Assembly (NCBI GenBank): GCA_001779575.1
Contig: MFKM01000034.1
Location: 1-11,683, forward strand
Reading direction: 5' to 3'
Length of the DNA: 11,683 bases
Origin: Candidatus Jorgensenbacteria bacterium RIFCSPLOWO2_12_FULL_42_11
GTDB lineage: Bacteria; Patescibacteriota; Minisyncoccia; UBA6257; MFKM01
A model generated the notes under the pieces. That model worked only from the letters and a program-made list of their open reading frames with translations, made no database searches and was not told the origin of the DNA. Shown one piece after another: positions 1 to 7,127 of this stretch. Position 1 is the stretch's first letter; each line of letters begins with the position of its first letter. A program made the position numbers and the translations under genes.

Positions 1-232
1 AAGTGGATTCAATAACGCCAACCACCGAAAGCTTTTGTCCCGGGTTAATCGTCCCGATGCCGATATTGCCGCTTCCCACGGGATTGTAATAAATGTCATT
101 GCCGCTTTTAATCCAGAAATCGGGATTGCCGACGCCGGGAGTTCGGGCGCCCGGACCGGTGAAAGCCATTACCGCGATGGCGGTCGTTATTCCGGCAATT
201 AAAATCAGAAAGAAATAATAAAATTTTTTCAT
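1..232 (-). CDS. Secreted or surface repeat-type (tail-fibre-like stalk) protein, N-terminal part
   Basis: The gene starts at the ATG at 232 and runs off the left edge, so only 77 codons are visible. The N-terminus MKKFYYFFLILIAGITTAIA is a basic start followed by a hydrophobic segment (residues about 4-24), which reads as a signal peptide or membrane anchor. After it comes a Gly/Pro/Asn-rich stretch and then GNIGIGTINPGQKLSVVG (from about residue 54). From memory, this GIGT..P..KL.V.G pattern is common in phage tail-fibre-like and long secreted proteins, and is frequent in predicted Patescibacteria surface proteins. The exact role cannot be told: adhesin, pilus-associated protein and beta-rich stalk are all possible. 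No Shine-Dalgarno motif precedes the ATG. A good extended -10 promoter lies 46 nt upstream, so the gene is probably transcribed on its own. Export and the stalk motif are well supported; function is not. Confidence 0.75.
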   Translation of the reverse strand, partial: MKKFYYFFLILIAGITTAIAVMAFTGPGARTPGVGNPDFWIKSGNDIYYNPVGSGNIGIGTINPGQKLSVVGVIEST

Positions 233-277
233 AATTTGGGAATTTAATTTTTAAAAAGATTCGGCCTTGTTTGCTTT

Positions 278-286
278 ATTATATCA
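278..286 (-). promoter_or_regulatory. Candidate extended -10 promoter for the secreted protein gene
   Basis: On the minus strand the 9 bases TGATATAAT match the extended -10 consensus TGnTATAAT exactly. A start about 7 nt downstream (near 271) would give a leader of about 40 nt before the ATG at 232. I see no convincing -35 at normal spacing, which is acceptable for an extended -10 promoter. The site overlaps the end of ychF by nothing and lies in the 56-nt gap after its stop. This is inference from motif and position only. Confidence 0.45.
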
Positions 287-288
287 AA

Positions 289-1296
289 TTACGAATGTCT
301 TATCTCCATTACGTCGCCGTCTTGAACTTCGTAATCCCGTCCTTCAATTTTAATCCAGCCTTTTTGTTTCGCTTTCACCCAGCCGTCGGCTTCCAATAGT
401 TTTTCCCAATTAATCACTTCGGCCCGGATGAATTTATTTTCAAAATCGGTGTGAATGGCGCTGGCGGCTTCAGGCGCCTTGGCTTCTTTCTTGATAGTCC
501 AGGCCCGGGTTTCATCTTCGCCGGTTGTCAAGAAACTGATCAGCCCCAGCATTTTATACGCTTTTTTAATCAATTCGTTGACGCTTTGGTTGCCGCTTAA
601 ATCCGATATCAGATAATCGGCTTGGAGGGATTTGATTTTGGTTTTTAATTCTTCGGAAATGTCTTCCGCCGCGCCGTTAAGAAGATAGATTTGCGGCTTG
701 GCGGTCAAAAGATTCATTTCTTCAATCGCCGGTTCGTTTAATAATTCTTTGTCAAGATTGATGGCCAAGATGTTTTTATTCAGCCCGTCCCGGATTTTTT
801 TAACCGTCTCAAAATCTTTTATTTTTTTATTGTCACCGGCTCTGGCTTCTCCTTCCAGTTTGGCAATTCTTTTTTCAACGGTTTCCAGGTCTTTCAAAAT
901 TAATTCCGTGTTAACGGTGTCTATGTCTTTTGAAGGGTCAACTTTATTTTCAACGTGAATAATTTCACTTGACTCAAAACACCTGACGACCTCAACAACG
1001 GCGCTTACTTCCCGGATGTGGGACAAAAACTGGTTGCCTAAGCCTTCGCCCTTGCTGGCATCTTTGACCAAGCCCGCGATATCGTAAAATTCCACCACGG
1101 CCGGAATGATTTTTTTGGAACCGCTTAACTTCGCCAGTTTTTCCAGTCTTTCGTCGGGAACAGGGACGATGCCGATATTGGGGTCAATGGTGGCAAAAGG
1201 ATAATTGGCGATATTGACCTCTTGTTTGGTTATTAATTTAAATAAGGTTGATTTGCCGACATTGGGCAAGCCGACGATTCCGATTGAAAGTTTCAT
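289..1296 (-). CDS. ychF: Ribosome-associated Obg-family ATPase/GTPase YchF
   Basis: This is a 335-residue YchF (OLA1) P-loop NTPase. The G1 loop GLPNVGKST is at residues 9-17, followed by the family signature NYPFATIDPN (31-40), the G3 motif DIAGLV (72-77), a charged helical hairpin (about 115-185) and a C-terminal TGS domain (about 262-335). The G4 position reads LLNGAAED (205-212) instead of NKxD, as expected for this ATP-preferring family. YchF binds ribosomes and acts in translation and stress responses. The protein is a little shorter than the usual 360 or so residues, mainly in the helical region. Its end is odd: it reads GDVMEIRHS, where most homologues I recall end GDv.eFrFNv, so the last residues look replaced. 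The gene starts 92 nt after the upstream glycosyltransferase gene, with a perfect palindrome between them that may carry its promoter. Confidence 0.96.
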   Translation of the reverse strand: MKLSIGIVGLPNVGKSTLFKLITKQEVNIANYPFATIDPNIGIVPVPDERLEKLAKLSGSKKIIPAVVEFYDIAGLVKDASKGEGLGNQFLSHIREVSAVVEVVRCFESSEIIHVENKVDPSKDIDTVNTELILKDLETVEKRIAKLEGEARAGDNKKIKDFETVKKIRDGLNKNILAINLDKELLNEPAIEEMNLLTAKPQIYLLNGAAEDISEELKTKIKSLQADYLISDLSGNQSVNELIKKAYKMLGLISFLTTGEDETRAWTIKKEAKAPEAASAIHTDFENKFIRAEVINWEKLLEADGWVKAKQKGWIKIEGRDYEVQDGDVMEIRHS

Positions 1297-1316
1297 AAAT
1301 AAATTCTTGATTCTTA

Positions 1317-1358
1317 TTTACTATTGTAATTCCACGATCGTGGAATTACAATAGTAAA
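1317..1358. repeat. Perfect 42-nt palindrome between the glycosyltransferase gene and ychF
   Basis: The 21-nt left half (1317-1337) and the right half (1338-1358) are exact reverse complements with no spacer. The centre is CCACGATCGTGG. As RNA it could form a stem of up to about 19 bp with a GATC loop, on either strand. It is not followed by a T-run on either strand, so it does not look like a normal intrinsic terminator. The rest of the 92-nt gap (1297-1388) is plain A/T-rich sequence. Possible roles are an operator for a dimeric regulator, a promoter region or a small mobile palindromic repeat. Confidence 0.9.
1323..1351 (-). promoter_or_regulatory. ychF: Possible promoter for ychF embedded in the palindrome
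   Basis: Reading the minus strand, TTGTAA (1351-1346, 4/6 to the -35 consensus) and TACAAT (1328-1323, 5/6 to the -10 consensus) are spaced by exactly 17 nt. A start near 1316 would leave a leader of about 20 nt before the ychF ATG at 1296. Because the element is a perfect palindrome, the same pair exists on the plus strand and would point into the end of the glycosyltransferase gene as antisense. The match is modest and could be chance in A/T-rich DNA. Confidence 0.28.
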
Positions 1359-1388
1359 ATTTGTTATATGAAATATAAATTTAGAGAA

Positions 1389-3230
1389 TTAAAGTTTGTA
1401 TATGAAAATTGAGGTTCCGGCTTTAAAATCCGGCTGGAAAGGGTTTTTGATTTCTCGCAGCCAGGGATATTCGTCTTCCGGATTTCTGGCAAAGCCGGCC
1501 GCTGTTTTGGCCAACGCCCCTTCCAGGTTATTTACCGAAACCGCCAGCCACTTGATGCCGATGTCTTTGGGATTGCCGCGCGAGGACTGCCAGGTTTCCG
1601 CTTTATCGCTTAGGTAGTATTTGACATCGCCGCCGCCGAAATACTCAACCGCTATTTTTTCAATGTTTTTTTCTTTGACGAAAGCGGCCAGTCGTTTCAA
1701 GTCCTGGCCCCAATCATAGTTGGAGTCGGTGACATTGCGGTAACCCTGGCTGACGCCGCCGCCCAACTGATTGAAATAAGAAAGATAAAAGGGGAAAGCC
1801 CAGACCATTTCCAAAAAATACCAGAAGAGAAAAACAAAAATCAGGCCGATTTTAAGAGAATGTTTCCAGAAACGGCTGTTCGCCCAATTTTTCAGGCCGG
1901 CGGTCGTTAAAATATAAATAAAAGGCATTGTCGGCAGAATATGGCGGACGCCGATATTGAGCTGGCTTTGCATGCTGTAAAGCCAGTAAAAAGCGACAAA
2001 AAAGAGCATTGAAAATTCCGGGAAATGAGTGCCGAGATAATTTTTGAATCTTAAAACTTGAGTCTTGAAACCTGAATCTTGAAATTTGAATTTTGAAACC
2101 TTGATTTTGAATTTCTTGATAATACCCCAAAACCCGAAAAGAAAAACGGCTAAAATCAAAACCAGCGAAGAAATCGGTTCTTTCAGGAGAAAGACGACCG
2201 GGAAATAATACCACCAGCCAGCGGCCGAAATTTGTCCCAAAAAATAAGCGGTGTTGCCGTTGGCGGAACGCTGGCCGGCCATCAATATGCCCAAAAAATA
2301 ATGAGCCAGCGGCCGGAAAAATTTATTACCGGCCACCTGAATGTCAGTATCGGCGATTAAACGTTGTTTAAAAGAAGTTAAGATAAATTCAGTATCGGAG
2401 ACTTGTTTGGAAACAGGATAATTAACGGTAAAAATAAAATAAACGAGATAAACCAAGAAATAGCCGATGGAAAAAATGGCCGCCAAAGCCAGAAATTTTT
2501 TCCAGAATTTTTGACTTGTCTGCCGGTCAGGCAGGTTGCGAATAACCCAGGCCAAAGTCAGGACAATGAAATAAGGAATCAGCAGGGCAACGGAAAATTT
2601 CATCAATTGGGCCGCGCCGAAAGCCAAACCGGCGAAAATCAAATGTTTACCAGCAGGTTTCAGAAGATATTTGATAAAAAAATAAGTTCCCAAAACAATT
2701 CCGAAAGCCGCGCCGATATCGGTGGTGACATAGTGGCCGTGGGCTAAAACTGTCGGCGAAAAAGCAAACAGATATGCCGGCAGAAGCCCCCACCAGTCAC
2801 CCAATAATTCCCTGGCCCAGACATAAATCAGCAAAACCAGCAAAAGCGTTAAAATAATCGGCCCGAGCCGCGCCCAAAATACGAGCCAATCAGCATTATT
2901 GCCGGACCAATAAATAAATTGATTGCCCGCCGCCCACTGGCCATTGACGTCGTTATTCCAGCTGGAATGGTCAACGGGGAAATTTAATCCCATGAACATC
3001 AAAGGTATGGCCGAAAGGGCTTTGACCAAAGGGGGATGCTCCGGATTCAGGCGATAGTCCAAATATCGCAGGTAACTGTAGCCGGACGGAATATGAGCCA
3101 ACTCGTCCATAGTGGCGGATTCCTGGCTGGAAACCAAAAGCATTAAAGACAAAGAAACAGCGATAATTAAGATGAGAAAAAAATAAGGGGATTTTAATTT
3201 AGACATAAATCGGCATTTTATTTTACTCAT
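1389..3230 (-). CDS. GT39-like (GT-C fold) membrane glycosyltransferase
   Basis: This 613-residue protein has about a dozen hydrophobic segments and GT-C-type loops. The first external loop carries the acidic pair MDELAHIP (D42, E43), followed by NPEHPPLVK (E64, H65), as in PMT/ArnT-like transferases that use lipid-phosphate sugars. A soluble C-terminal part holds DSNYDWGQDL (about 502-511), then YFGGGDVKYYL, a module often found on bacterial GT39-like proteins. It probably transfers a sugar from a polyprenyl-phosphate donor outside the membrane; donor and acceptor are unknown. The ATG at 3230 overlaps the ftsQ stop as ATGA, which supports this start; a second ATG at 3206 is the alternative. 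Two loops carry foreign-looking repeats: residues about 232-239 (a 23-nt palindrome) and about 371-397 (a heptanucleotide minisatellite encoding KKFKIKVSKFKFQDSGFK). The reading frame stays intact through both. Confidence 0.85.
   Translation of the reverse strand: MSKIKCRFMSKLKSPYFFLILIIAVSLSLMLLVSSQESATMDELAHIPSGYSYLRYLDYRLNPEHPPLVKALSAIPLMFMGLNFPVDHSSWNNDVNGQWAAGNQFIYWSGNNADWLVFWARLGPIILTLLLVLLIYVWARELLGDWWGLLPAYLFAFSPTVLAHGHYVTTDIGAAFGIVLGTYFFIKYLLKPAGKHLIFAGLAFGAAQLMKFSVALLIPYFIVLTLAWVIRNLPDRQTSQKFWKKFLALAAIFSIGYFLVYLVYFIFTVNYPVSKQVSDTEFILTSFKQRLIADTDIQVAGNKFFRPLAHYFLGILMAGQRSANGNTAYFLGQISAAGWWYYFPVVFLLKEPISSLVLILAVFLFGFWGIIKKFKIKVSKFKFQDSGFKTQVLRFKNYLGTHFPEFSMLFFVAFYWLYSMQSQLNIGVRHILPTMPFIYILTTAGLKNWANSRFWKHSLKIGLIFVFLFWYFLEMVWAFPFYLSYFNQLGGGVSQGYRNVTDSNYDWGQDLKRLAAFVKEKNIEKIAVEYFGGGDVKYYLSDKAETWQSSRGNPKDIGIKWLAVSVNNLEGALAKTAAGFARNPEDEYPWLREIKNPFQPDFKAGTSIFIYKL
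2042..2119 (-). repeat. Heptanucleotide minisatellite inside the glycosyltransferase gene
   Basis: On the minus strand the stretch reads as about eleven imperfect 7-nt units with consensus TTCAARA (for example TTCAAAA, TTCAAAT, TTCAAGA, TTCAGGT, CTCAAGT, TTTAAGA). It encodes a Lys/Phe/Gln/Ser-rich segment (residues about 371-397) between two membrane segments. Since 7 is not a multiple of 3, the three frames yield closely similar peptides: a second frame is fully open and the third has one stop near its end. Confidence 0.85.
2514..2536. repeat. 23-nt imperfect palindrome inside the glycosyltransferase gene
   Basis: The sequence starts ACTTGTCTGCC and ends CAGGCAGGT. Its halves pair with two G-T wobbles and one mismatch around a GG centre. 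It is G/C-rich compared with the A/T-rich DNA on both sides. On the coding strand it encodes LPDRQTS (residues about 232-239) in a hydrophilic loop. From memory, palindromes built on CTGCC..GGCAG recur in Patescibacteria assemblies; I could not test this. Confidence 0.6.
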
Positions 3231-3967
3231 TTGTAATATATTCTGTTTTCCACCCGGAAGTCAACATATTCCAGTTTCGGAAAATCCAAACGGCTGGCCA
3301 AATCGGTTAAAATCTTATTAAGATTTTGCGGCAAAAAACGCAGACCGAAATACAACTTCAGCCCGTTCGTTTCGGTTTCCAATTCCTCCAGATTAATGTC
3401 GTTAATCAAAAAGCGATTAACGGCCAGCGATGATTTCTTTATTTGTTTAACAATCTCCAAAGCATTTTTTACTAATTGGGGATTGTCATAAAACGGCTGA
3501 CCGAATATCAATTGTTGGCGGCCATTTTTTTCAAATACTTTTGGGACAATAAAGCCCTCGGCTTCGGGAGCGAGAGAAAAAACCAGGCCTTGTTCGTCAA
3601 GCCAATAACAATCGCCGCTGGCTGTGAGACACCACAAGAGATAAGGTTCGCGCTCTTGGGCTTCAATGACGATTTTTTTTTGTTGCCAATTTCTCCGGAT
3701 TTTAATATCTCTGATCCAGTGCAGGGATGGGAGGGGTTGGCTGGTTGTTTCGGGAGACCAGAAAAGCAAATTTTCCGGGCCGAGCCAAAACCGGAAACTC
3801 GCGGTTTTCAAAAGAAAACCGATTAATTCTCCTTTAATTTCTTCGGTTCTTTGCGAACCGACCACTTCAATGCCGGTTACTTGAAAAAACGGCGAATGAA
3901 AAACAAAATAAACGACGCCAATGACCAACAAAATAAAAACAGAGAAAATTATCGCGAATTTCGGCAT
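3227..3967 (-). CDS. ftsQ: Cell-division protein FtsQ/DivIB-like
   Basis: The protein (246 residues from the ATG at 3967) has a short basic N-terminus, one membrane anchor (about residues 4-23), then a POTRA-like domain beginning FFQVTGIEVVG (about 27-103) and an FtsQ-type beta domain with REPYLLW and CYWLDEQGLVF (about 106-130). This is the FtsQ/DivIB layout: a bitopic divisome protein that bridges early and late division proteins outside the membrane. A TTG at 3994 would add nine residues and overlap serS. I prefer the ATG, which lies 10 nt after the serS stop. The gene ends in a TGA that overlaps the next start as ATGA. It is separated from its usual companions (murC, ftsA, ftsZ), none of which are in the window. 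The sequence match is moderate but the domain order is clear. Confidence 0.85.
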   Translation of the reverse strand: MPKFAIIFSVFILLVIGVVYFVFHSPFFQVTGIEVVGSQRTEEIKGELIGFLLKTASFRFWLGPENLLFWSPETTSQPLPSLHWIRDIKIRRNWQQKKIVIEAQEREPYLLWCLTASGDCYWLDEQGLVFSLAPEAEGFIVPKVFEKNGRQQLIFGQPFYDNPQLVKNALEIVKQIKKSSLAVNRFLINDINLEELETETNGLKLYFGLRFLPQNLNKILTDLASRLDFPKLEYVDFRVENRIYYK

Positions 3968-3977
3968 CTCGCTTTTT

Positions 3978-5270
3978 CTAATTTGACTTATCAAAATAGG
4001 GAGCTAAAGATTTGGGAATGCTTACACCGCCTTCCCTGGTTTGATTATTTTCAATAATGGCTAAAATCGGACGCTGGGAGAAAACCGTGCCGTTGACGGT
4101 ATGAACAAAATTCGTCTTTCCGGTTTTATCTTTATAACGAACATTCAGTCTTCGCGCCTGATAATCGGTGCAGTTGGAAGTGGAGTGGGTTTCGCGGTAA
4201 ATATTTTCGCCCGGAAACCAGGTCTCAATATCAAATTTGGCCGCCGCCGGAGCGCCCAAATCGCCGGCACAAATTTTCATTACCCGATAAGGAATTTCCA
4301 ATTCCTGCATCAAGGCCTCTTCAACGGCCAAAAATAATTTATGTTCTTCTTCGGAAGTTTCCGGAGCGGCGAAACTGAACATTTCCAGTTTATTAAACTG
4401 ATGAACCCGTAAAATACCTTTGGTGTCTTTGCCGTAAGAGCCGGCTTCGCGGCGAAAACAGGTGGAAAATCCGACATAACGTTTAGGCAGTTCGCTTTCT
4501 TTAAAGCTTTCGTCCTGATGCATTGTTCCAAGCGACTGCTCCGCGGTGCCGACCAGATAAAGATCGTCTTTCTCCAAATGATAAATCTCATCGGCGCCCT
4601 GGTCCAAATAACCCATGCCCCACATTGATTTCCGGTTGATTAAAACCGGCGGGATTACCGGAGTAAAAACCTTATTGGAAACATTAAGATTGTTTTTTTT
4701 GATTATTTTGGAAATATAATTTTCATCAAGAAGACGTTTGAGCGCGAAATTAATCAGGGCGAATTCCAAAAGGGCGGCCGTGCCCAGGAGGTAGCCGAAA
4801 CGGCTGCCGGAAACTTTGGCGGCTCGTTTGATGTCAATAATGCCGAGTTTCTCGGCCAGAGAAAGATAATCCTTGGGGTCAAAATCAAATTTCGGTTTTT
4901 CACCCACTTCTTTTATAACCTGATTTTCGCTTTCGTCTTTTCCCAGTGGAACATCCGTCTGCGGTAAATTGGGTATCAAGTTAAGTTTGGCCTGACGATG
5001 TTCTTTGATGTCCTTTTCTTCTTCTTCCAACTTGGTTAATTGTTTTTTGAGAATTTCGGCTTTGCTGATTAAATCATCGGTTCGGTGTTTGGCCAATTCG
5101 TTGTTATTCAAATTGTGCTCCGAACGCAATTGGTCAATGGCCGCCACTTTTGTTCGCCATTCTTCATCCAACCGCAAAAAAGAATCAACCAGCTTGGGGT
5201 CGGCTTTCTTTTTGGCAATCCCTTCTTTGACTGCTTCGGAATTTTCACGAATAAATTTAACGTCTAACAT
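3978..5270 (-). CDS. serS: Seryl-tRNA synthetase
   Basis: This is a class II SerRS of 430 residues, close to the family length. The N-terminal part (about 1-110) is the long antiparallel coiled-coil arm that grips tRNA-Ser. The catalytic core has the serine-binding TAE (242-244), motif 2 around FRREAG (272-277) and KGILRVHQF, and the conserved stretches CAGDLGAPAA and RETHSTSNCTDYQARR (359-374). Motif 3 is unusual: NGTVFSQR (393-400) replaces the classical NGSGLAVGR and is one residue shorter, though its arginine (R400) and the following ILAIIENNQ are kept. The start at 5270 lies 2 nt after the lysS stop, and the two genes must be cotranscribed. It charges tRNA-Ser and feeds tRNA-Sec only if such a system exists, for which there is no sign here. 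Confidence 0.97.
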   Translation of the reverse strand: MLDVKFIRENSEAVKEGIAKKKADPKLVDSFLRLDEEWRTKVAAIDQLRSEHNLNNNELAKHRTDDLISKAEILKKQLTKLEEEEKDIKEHRQAKLNLIPNLPQTDVPLGKDESENQVIKEVGEKPKFDFDPKDYLSLAEKLGIIDIKRAAKVSGSRFGYLLGTAALLEFALINFALKRLLDENYISKIIKKNNLNVSNKVFTPVIPPVLINRKSMWGMGYLDQGADEIYHLEKDDLYLVGTAEQSLGTMHQDESFKESELPKRYVGFSTCFRREAGSYGKDTKGILRVHQFNKLEMFSFAAPETSEEEHKLFLAVEEALMQELEIPYRVMKICAGDLGAPAAAKFDIETWFPGENIYRETHSTSNCTDYQARRLNVRYKDKTGKTNFVHTVNGTVFSQRPILAIIENNQTREGGVSIPKSLAPYFDKSN

Positions 5271-5272
5271 AT

Positions 5273-6661
5273 TTATTTATTTTGTTCTTTCTCTTTAAGC
5301 ATTGGGAAAGCGATAATTTCCCTGATTGAATGACTTTCGGTTAACAAGGCTACCAATCTGTCAATTCCTATTCCTAAACCGGCGGCCGGAGGCATCCCGT
5401 ATTCCAGGGCTTCAAGAAAATCCTGATCTACCCGAGAGAGTTCTTCATCGCCGGCTAAATATTTTTCTTCCTGCTTTTCCAACCGGCGGCGCTGTTCTTC
5501 GGGGTTGTTCAATTCGGAATAACCGTTAATTAATTCCCAGCCGTTGGCTACCAGCTGGAAACGCTCAACCAGTCGGGAGTCGCCGGAACAAGATTTGGCC
5601 AAAGGAGAGAGGGCTAATGGATAATCGGTGATGAAAGTGGGATTTTTCAATTTTGGGCAGATTTCTTTTTTGAAAATTTCGGCGGCTTCATCGGCGTTTA
5701 AATTATCAAGATGGTTTTTCCGGGCGGAATCGCTGAATTTTTTCAGGACTTCGTCAAAAGTGAATGTCTGCCACGGCCGATTAAAAACCGTTGACTTCAG
5801 CTTCAGATTTTTAACCAGTTTTAATAAAATTTTTCGGATGAATTTCATCAAAGACTGATAATTTTCGTAGGCCCAGTAAAGTTCAAGCATGGTAAATTCA
5901 GGATAATGTTCCCGGTCAATTCCCTCGTTGCGGAAATTTTTCCCAATTTCAAAAATTTTTTCAAAACCAGCCACCAATAATCTTTTAAGATACAATTCCG
6001 GGGCAATTCTCAAAAAAACGTCTTCGCCCAGGGCTTCCCAGTGGCTTTTGAACGGTTTAGCTTTGGCTCCGCCGGGCAGAGGTTGAAGGATGGGTGTTTC
6101 CACTTCCGAAAATCCTTCAGCCTGAAGCAATTGGCGGAAAAGGGCGATGATTTCTGAACGTTTTTGGAGCTTTTTTTTGACTTCCGGATTCAAAATCAAA
6201 TCCAGGTAACGGCGGCGGAAACGTTCTTCGGCGTCCTTAAGACCGAACCATTCGGTTGGCAGCGGCCTTAGGCTTTTGCCGATGATTCGGCTTGAATTTA
6301 CGGCTAAACTTTTTTCTCCTCTTTTGGTTTTGAAAAGTTTGCCCCGAACTTCAACGAAATCACCGCTGTCAAAAGTTTCTTTGATTAAATCAAATTGCTT
6401 GCTTTTTTTCTCGTTAAAAACCAACTGCAATCTTCCGGTTTCGTCTTCCAGGTCGGCAAAAATTATCTTGCCCTGGTCGCGCCAAGCCCGAAGCCGACCG
6501 GCCAAAAATAAATTCTTTCCGATTTTTTGCCAATGATTGAAATTTTTTAAAGCTTCGGCCAAAGAAGCTTCTCGTTTTACCGAAGAGGGGTAGGGATTGA
6601 TTTCCCGGCTTTTGAGTTTGGCTAATTTTTTTTGTCGTTCGGCAATAATATCTTTAAGCAT
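5273..6661 (-). CDS. lysS: Lysyl-tRNA synthetase, class II
   Basis: The 462-residue protein is a class II LysRS. The N-terminal OB-fold (about 45-130, with GRLRAWRDQGKIIFADLED) binds the anticodon of tRNA-Lys. The catalytic domain shows RFRRRYLDLI (147-156, motif 1 region), LRIAPELYLKRL (217-228), motif 2 with FRNEGIDREHYPEFT (243-257) and motif 3 GLGIGIDRL (428-436). The substrate-binding NGWELINGYSELN (373-385) corresponds to the usual NGxExxNxYSELN. It is slightly shorter than typical 490-505-residue bacterial enzymes, mostly at the N-terminus. It begins 2 nt after the greA stop and ends 2 nt before serS. The greA-lysS pairing is common in bacteria. Confidence 0.97.
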   Translation of the reverse strand: MLKDIIAERQKKLAKLKSREINPYPSSVKREASLAEALKNFNHWQKIGKNLFLAGRLRAWRDQGKIIFADLEDETGRLQLVFNEKKSKQFDLIKETFDSGDFVEVRGKLFKTKRGEKSLAVNSSRIIGKSLRPLPTEWFGLKDAEERFRRRYLDLILNPEVKKKLQKRSEIIALFRQLLQAEGFSEVETPILQPLPGGAKAKPFKSHWEALGEDVFLRIAPELYLKRLLVAGFEKIFEIGKNFRNEGIDREHYPEFTMLELYWAYENYQSLMKFIRKILLKLVKNLKLKSTVFNRPWQTFTFDEVLKKFSDSARKNHLDNLNADEAAEIFKKEICPKLKNPTFITDYPLALSPLAKSCSGDSRLVERFQLVANGWELINGYSELNNPEEQRRRLEKQEEKYLAGDEELSRVDQDFLEALEYGMPPAAGLGIGIDRLVALLTESHSIREIIAFPMLKEKEQNK

Positions 6662-6663
6662 TT

Positions 6664-7122
6664 TTATTCTATTTTTATAATTTTATACTCGGCCAAACCG
6701 ACGGGGGTTTGGACTTTAACGGTTTCGCCGGCTTTCTTCTCCAAAAAAGCTTTGCCCAAAGGCGATTCGTTGGAAATCAATCCTTTGCCCGGCTGACTGT
6801 CTTCGGGGCCGACGATGGTGTAATTAAAAAACCGATTGCCTTTTTGAACTTTAATGGCGGAGCCGATTTTAATTGTCTGACCGTCTTTCGGTTTATGGAT
6901 GATGGCGGCTTCCCGGGTTAAATCTTCTAATTGGCTAATTCGGTGTTCTATCAATGTCTGCGCTTCCTTGGCGCTGGAGAATTCGGAATTTTCGGAAAGG
7001 TCGCCCATTTCTTTGGCTTGTTTCAGCCGTTCGGCTATTTCTTTCCGGGCGCGGGTTTTTAAATCAGCTAATTCTTTTTTTAATTCGGCTAACCGTTCTT
7101 TGGTTAAATAAACCTTTGTCAT
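6664..7122 (-). CDS. greA: Transcription elongation factor GreA
   Basis: At 152 residues this is a full-length GreA. The N-terminal coiled coil (about 1-75) carries the acidic tip DLSENSEF (41-48; D41 and E44), which enters the RNA polymerase secondary channel and helps cleave backtracked RNA. The C-terminal FKBP-like domain (about 80-152) ends with the family block GLISNESPLGKAFLEKKAGE and VKVQTPVGLAEYKI. The start ATG at 7122 is 5 nt after the mrdA stop, and lysS follows after 2 nt, so greA sits in the middle of one transcription unit. No Shine-Dalgarno motif is seen. Confidence 0.97.
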   Translation of the reverse strand: MTKVYLTKERLAELKKELADLKTRARKEIAERLKQAKEMGDLSENSEFSSAKEAQTLIEHRISQLEDLTREAAIIHKPKDGQTIKIGSAIKVQKGNRFFNYTIVGPEDSQPGKGLISNESPLGKAFLEKKAGETVKVQTPVGLAEYKIIKIE

Positions 7123-7127
7123 AATCT

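Noticed and set aside
1317..1358. Palindrome as a Rho-independent terminator
   Set aside because: The stem is A/T-rich at its base and is not followed by a T-run on either strand.
1852..2214. Second minus-strand reading frame of 120 codons within the glycosyltransferase gene
   Set aside because: It overlaps the real gene in another frame and stays open partly because of the heptanucleotide repeat; its sequence shows no domain.
2403..2747. 114-codon plus-strand reading frame opposite the glycosyltransferase gene
   Set aside because: It is antisense to a clear membrane protein and its composition is that of a shadow frame; the CLPVRQV peptide in it comes from the small palindrome.
3476..3826. 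116-codon plus-strand reading frame opposite ftsQ
   Set aside because: It is antisense to a well-supported gene with no recognisable motif.
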